Origin: Desulfovibrio sp.
GTDB lineage: Bacteria > Desulfobacterota > Desulfovibrionia > Desulfovibrionales > Desulfovibrionaceae
Length of the DNA stretch: 7,426 nt
Direction of reading: 5' to 3'
Assembly: GCA_031270875.1 (NCBI GenBank)
Contig: JAISXC010000109.1
Span: forward strand, 1-7,426
The position numbers were made by a program, and so were the translations under genes. Of this stretch, positions 6,911 through 7,426 are shown piece after piece (the stretch's first letter is position 1; the number at the start of each line of letters is the position of its first letter). The notes beneath the pieces are model-generated. The model saw nothing but the letters and a program-made list of their open reading frames with translations, searched no databases and had not been told where the DNA came from.

Positions 6911-7426
6911 TCAAAAGATTGCCTGTTGGGCTGTGCTGTAGCAGTCACCCTCGGTGACGATGACGTGGTCCAGAAAACGCAGGCCCATGCGCGGGGCGAG
7001 CTGTAAAAGTTCTTTCGTCAGTGCGGCATCCTCGCCGGAGGGTTCCGGGGAGCCACCGGGATGGTTGTGTACCAGAATAATGCCGCTTGCCTTGCGGGCC
7101 AGGGCCGCCTCCAGCACTTCGCGCGGCTGCACGGGCACGGCGTCCACCCCGCCGCGCTTGAGACGTTCCCAGGCTATAAGACCATTTTTGCTGTTTACCA
7201 AAGCGATCCAGCATTCCTCATGCGGACAGCCGGCCAGTCTGGCCCGTGCCATGTCCGCCACAGCCCGGGGGGTGGCGAGTTCCTCGCGCTTGCGCACGGG
7301 AGAGGCCACATAGCGGGCCAGAAGTTCGCGCAATACCTGCCAAAGCCCCATAAGACCCGGCCCAAAGCCGGGAACGTGCAGCAACTCGTCCGGACGGGCA
7401 TCCAGTACGCCGCGCACGCTTTTGAA
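6911..7426 (-). CDS. radC: RadC-family JAMM/MPN domain protein (5' end off window)
   Basis: 171 residues are visible up to the TGA at 6911; the family is usually about 225 aa, so roughly 50 N-terminal residues are missing. The frame is open to the window edge and begins FKSVRGVLDARPDELL, the usual RadC sequence before the helix-hairpin-helix VPGFGPG (residues 18-24 of the visible part). The JAMM metal motif is intact: H120, H122, S130 and D133 in HNHPGGSPEPSGED, with a Glu upstream (E70, in HEECWIALVN). The fold is that of JAMM-type metallo-isopeptidases. Despite the DNA-repair name, the role of RadC in repair is doubtful in the literature and its substrate is unknown. The GTG at 7417 is an internal valine codon, not the start. 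It is 105 bases upstream of lon. Confidence 0.95.
   Translation of the reverse strand, partial: FKSVRGVLDARPDELLHVPGFGPGLMGLWQVLRELLARYVASPVRKREELATPRAVADMARARLAGCPHEECWIALVNSKNGLIAWERLKRGGVDAVPVQPREVLEAALARKASGIILVHNHPGGSPEPSGEDAALTKELLQLAPRMGLRFLDHVIVTEGDCYSTAQQAIF

Overview
The window comes from a fairly GC-rich bacterial chromosome. Every convincing gene lies on the minus strand, so the biological reading order runs from base 7426 down to base 1. The Lon, NadE and LapG-type sequences and the gene texture suggest a delta-proteobacterial sulfate reducer of the Desulfovibrio type (Desulfovibrionaceae). That assignment is from memory of family sequences, not from a search.

Layout in transcription order: (1) the 3' part of radC, a JAMM/MPN-domain protein whose 5' end is off the window (6911-7426); (2) a 105-base gap with a sigma70-like -10 box and a small inverted repeat; (3) lon, the complete ATP-dependent protease, 834 aa (4301-6805); (4) a 145-base leader with a TTGACA-type promoter candidate; (5) a class I SAM-dependent methyltransferase with an N-terminal cysteine cluster, substrate unknown (3292-4155); (6) after 45 bases, nadE, the glutamine-dependent NAD+ synthetase, 553 aa (1585-3246); (7) after 70 bases with a TATAAT box, a LapG-type periplasmic cysteine protease (738-1514); (8) after only 8 bases, the 5' part of a membrane-anchored sensor protein that leaves the window at base 1 (1-729).

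The first five genes are mostly housekeeping: a DNA-repair-annotated protein, protein quality control and NAD+ synthesis. The part that looks like a system is the tightly coupled LapG/sensor pair at the low-coordinate end. In pseudomonads and other bacteria LapG cleaves a large surface adhesin, and the inner-membrane c-di-GMP receptor LapD holds LapG inactive in the periplasm. Here the partner has one N-terminal membrane segment and a large periplasmic region that looks Cache-like to me rather than like the classic LapD input domain. Its output domain and any adhesin or type I secretion genes lie outside the window.

Four genes have a longer ORF that begins at TTG or GTG upstream of a better internal ATG (lapG, nadE, methyltransferase, lon). 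I chose the ATG in each case from ribosome binding sites, promoter position or family N-termini. No RNA gene, transposon, CRISPR array or strong intrinsic terminator was seen. Apart from the LapG/sensor pair the region looks ordinary.
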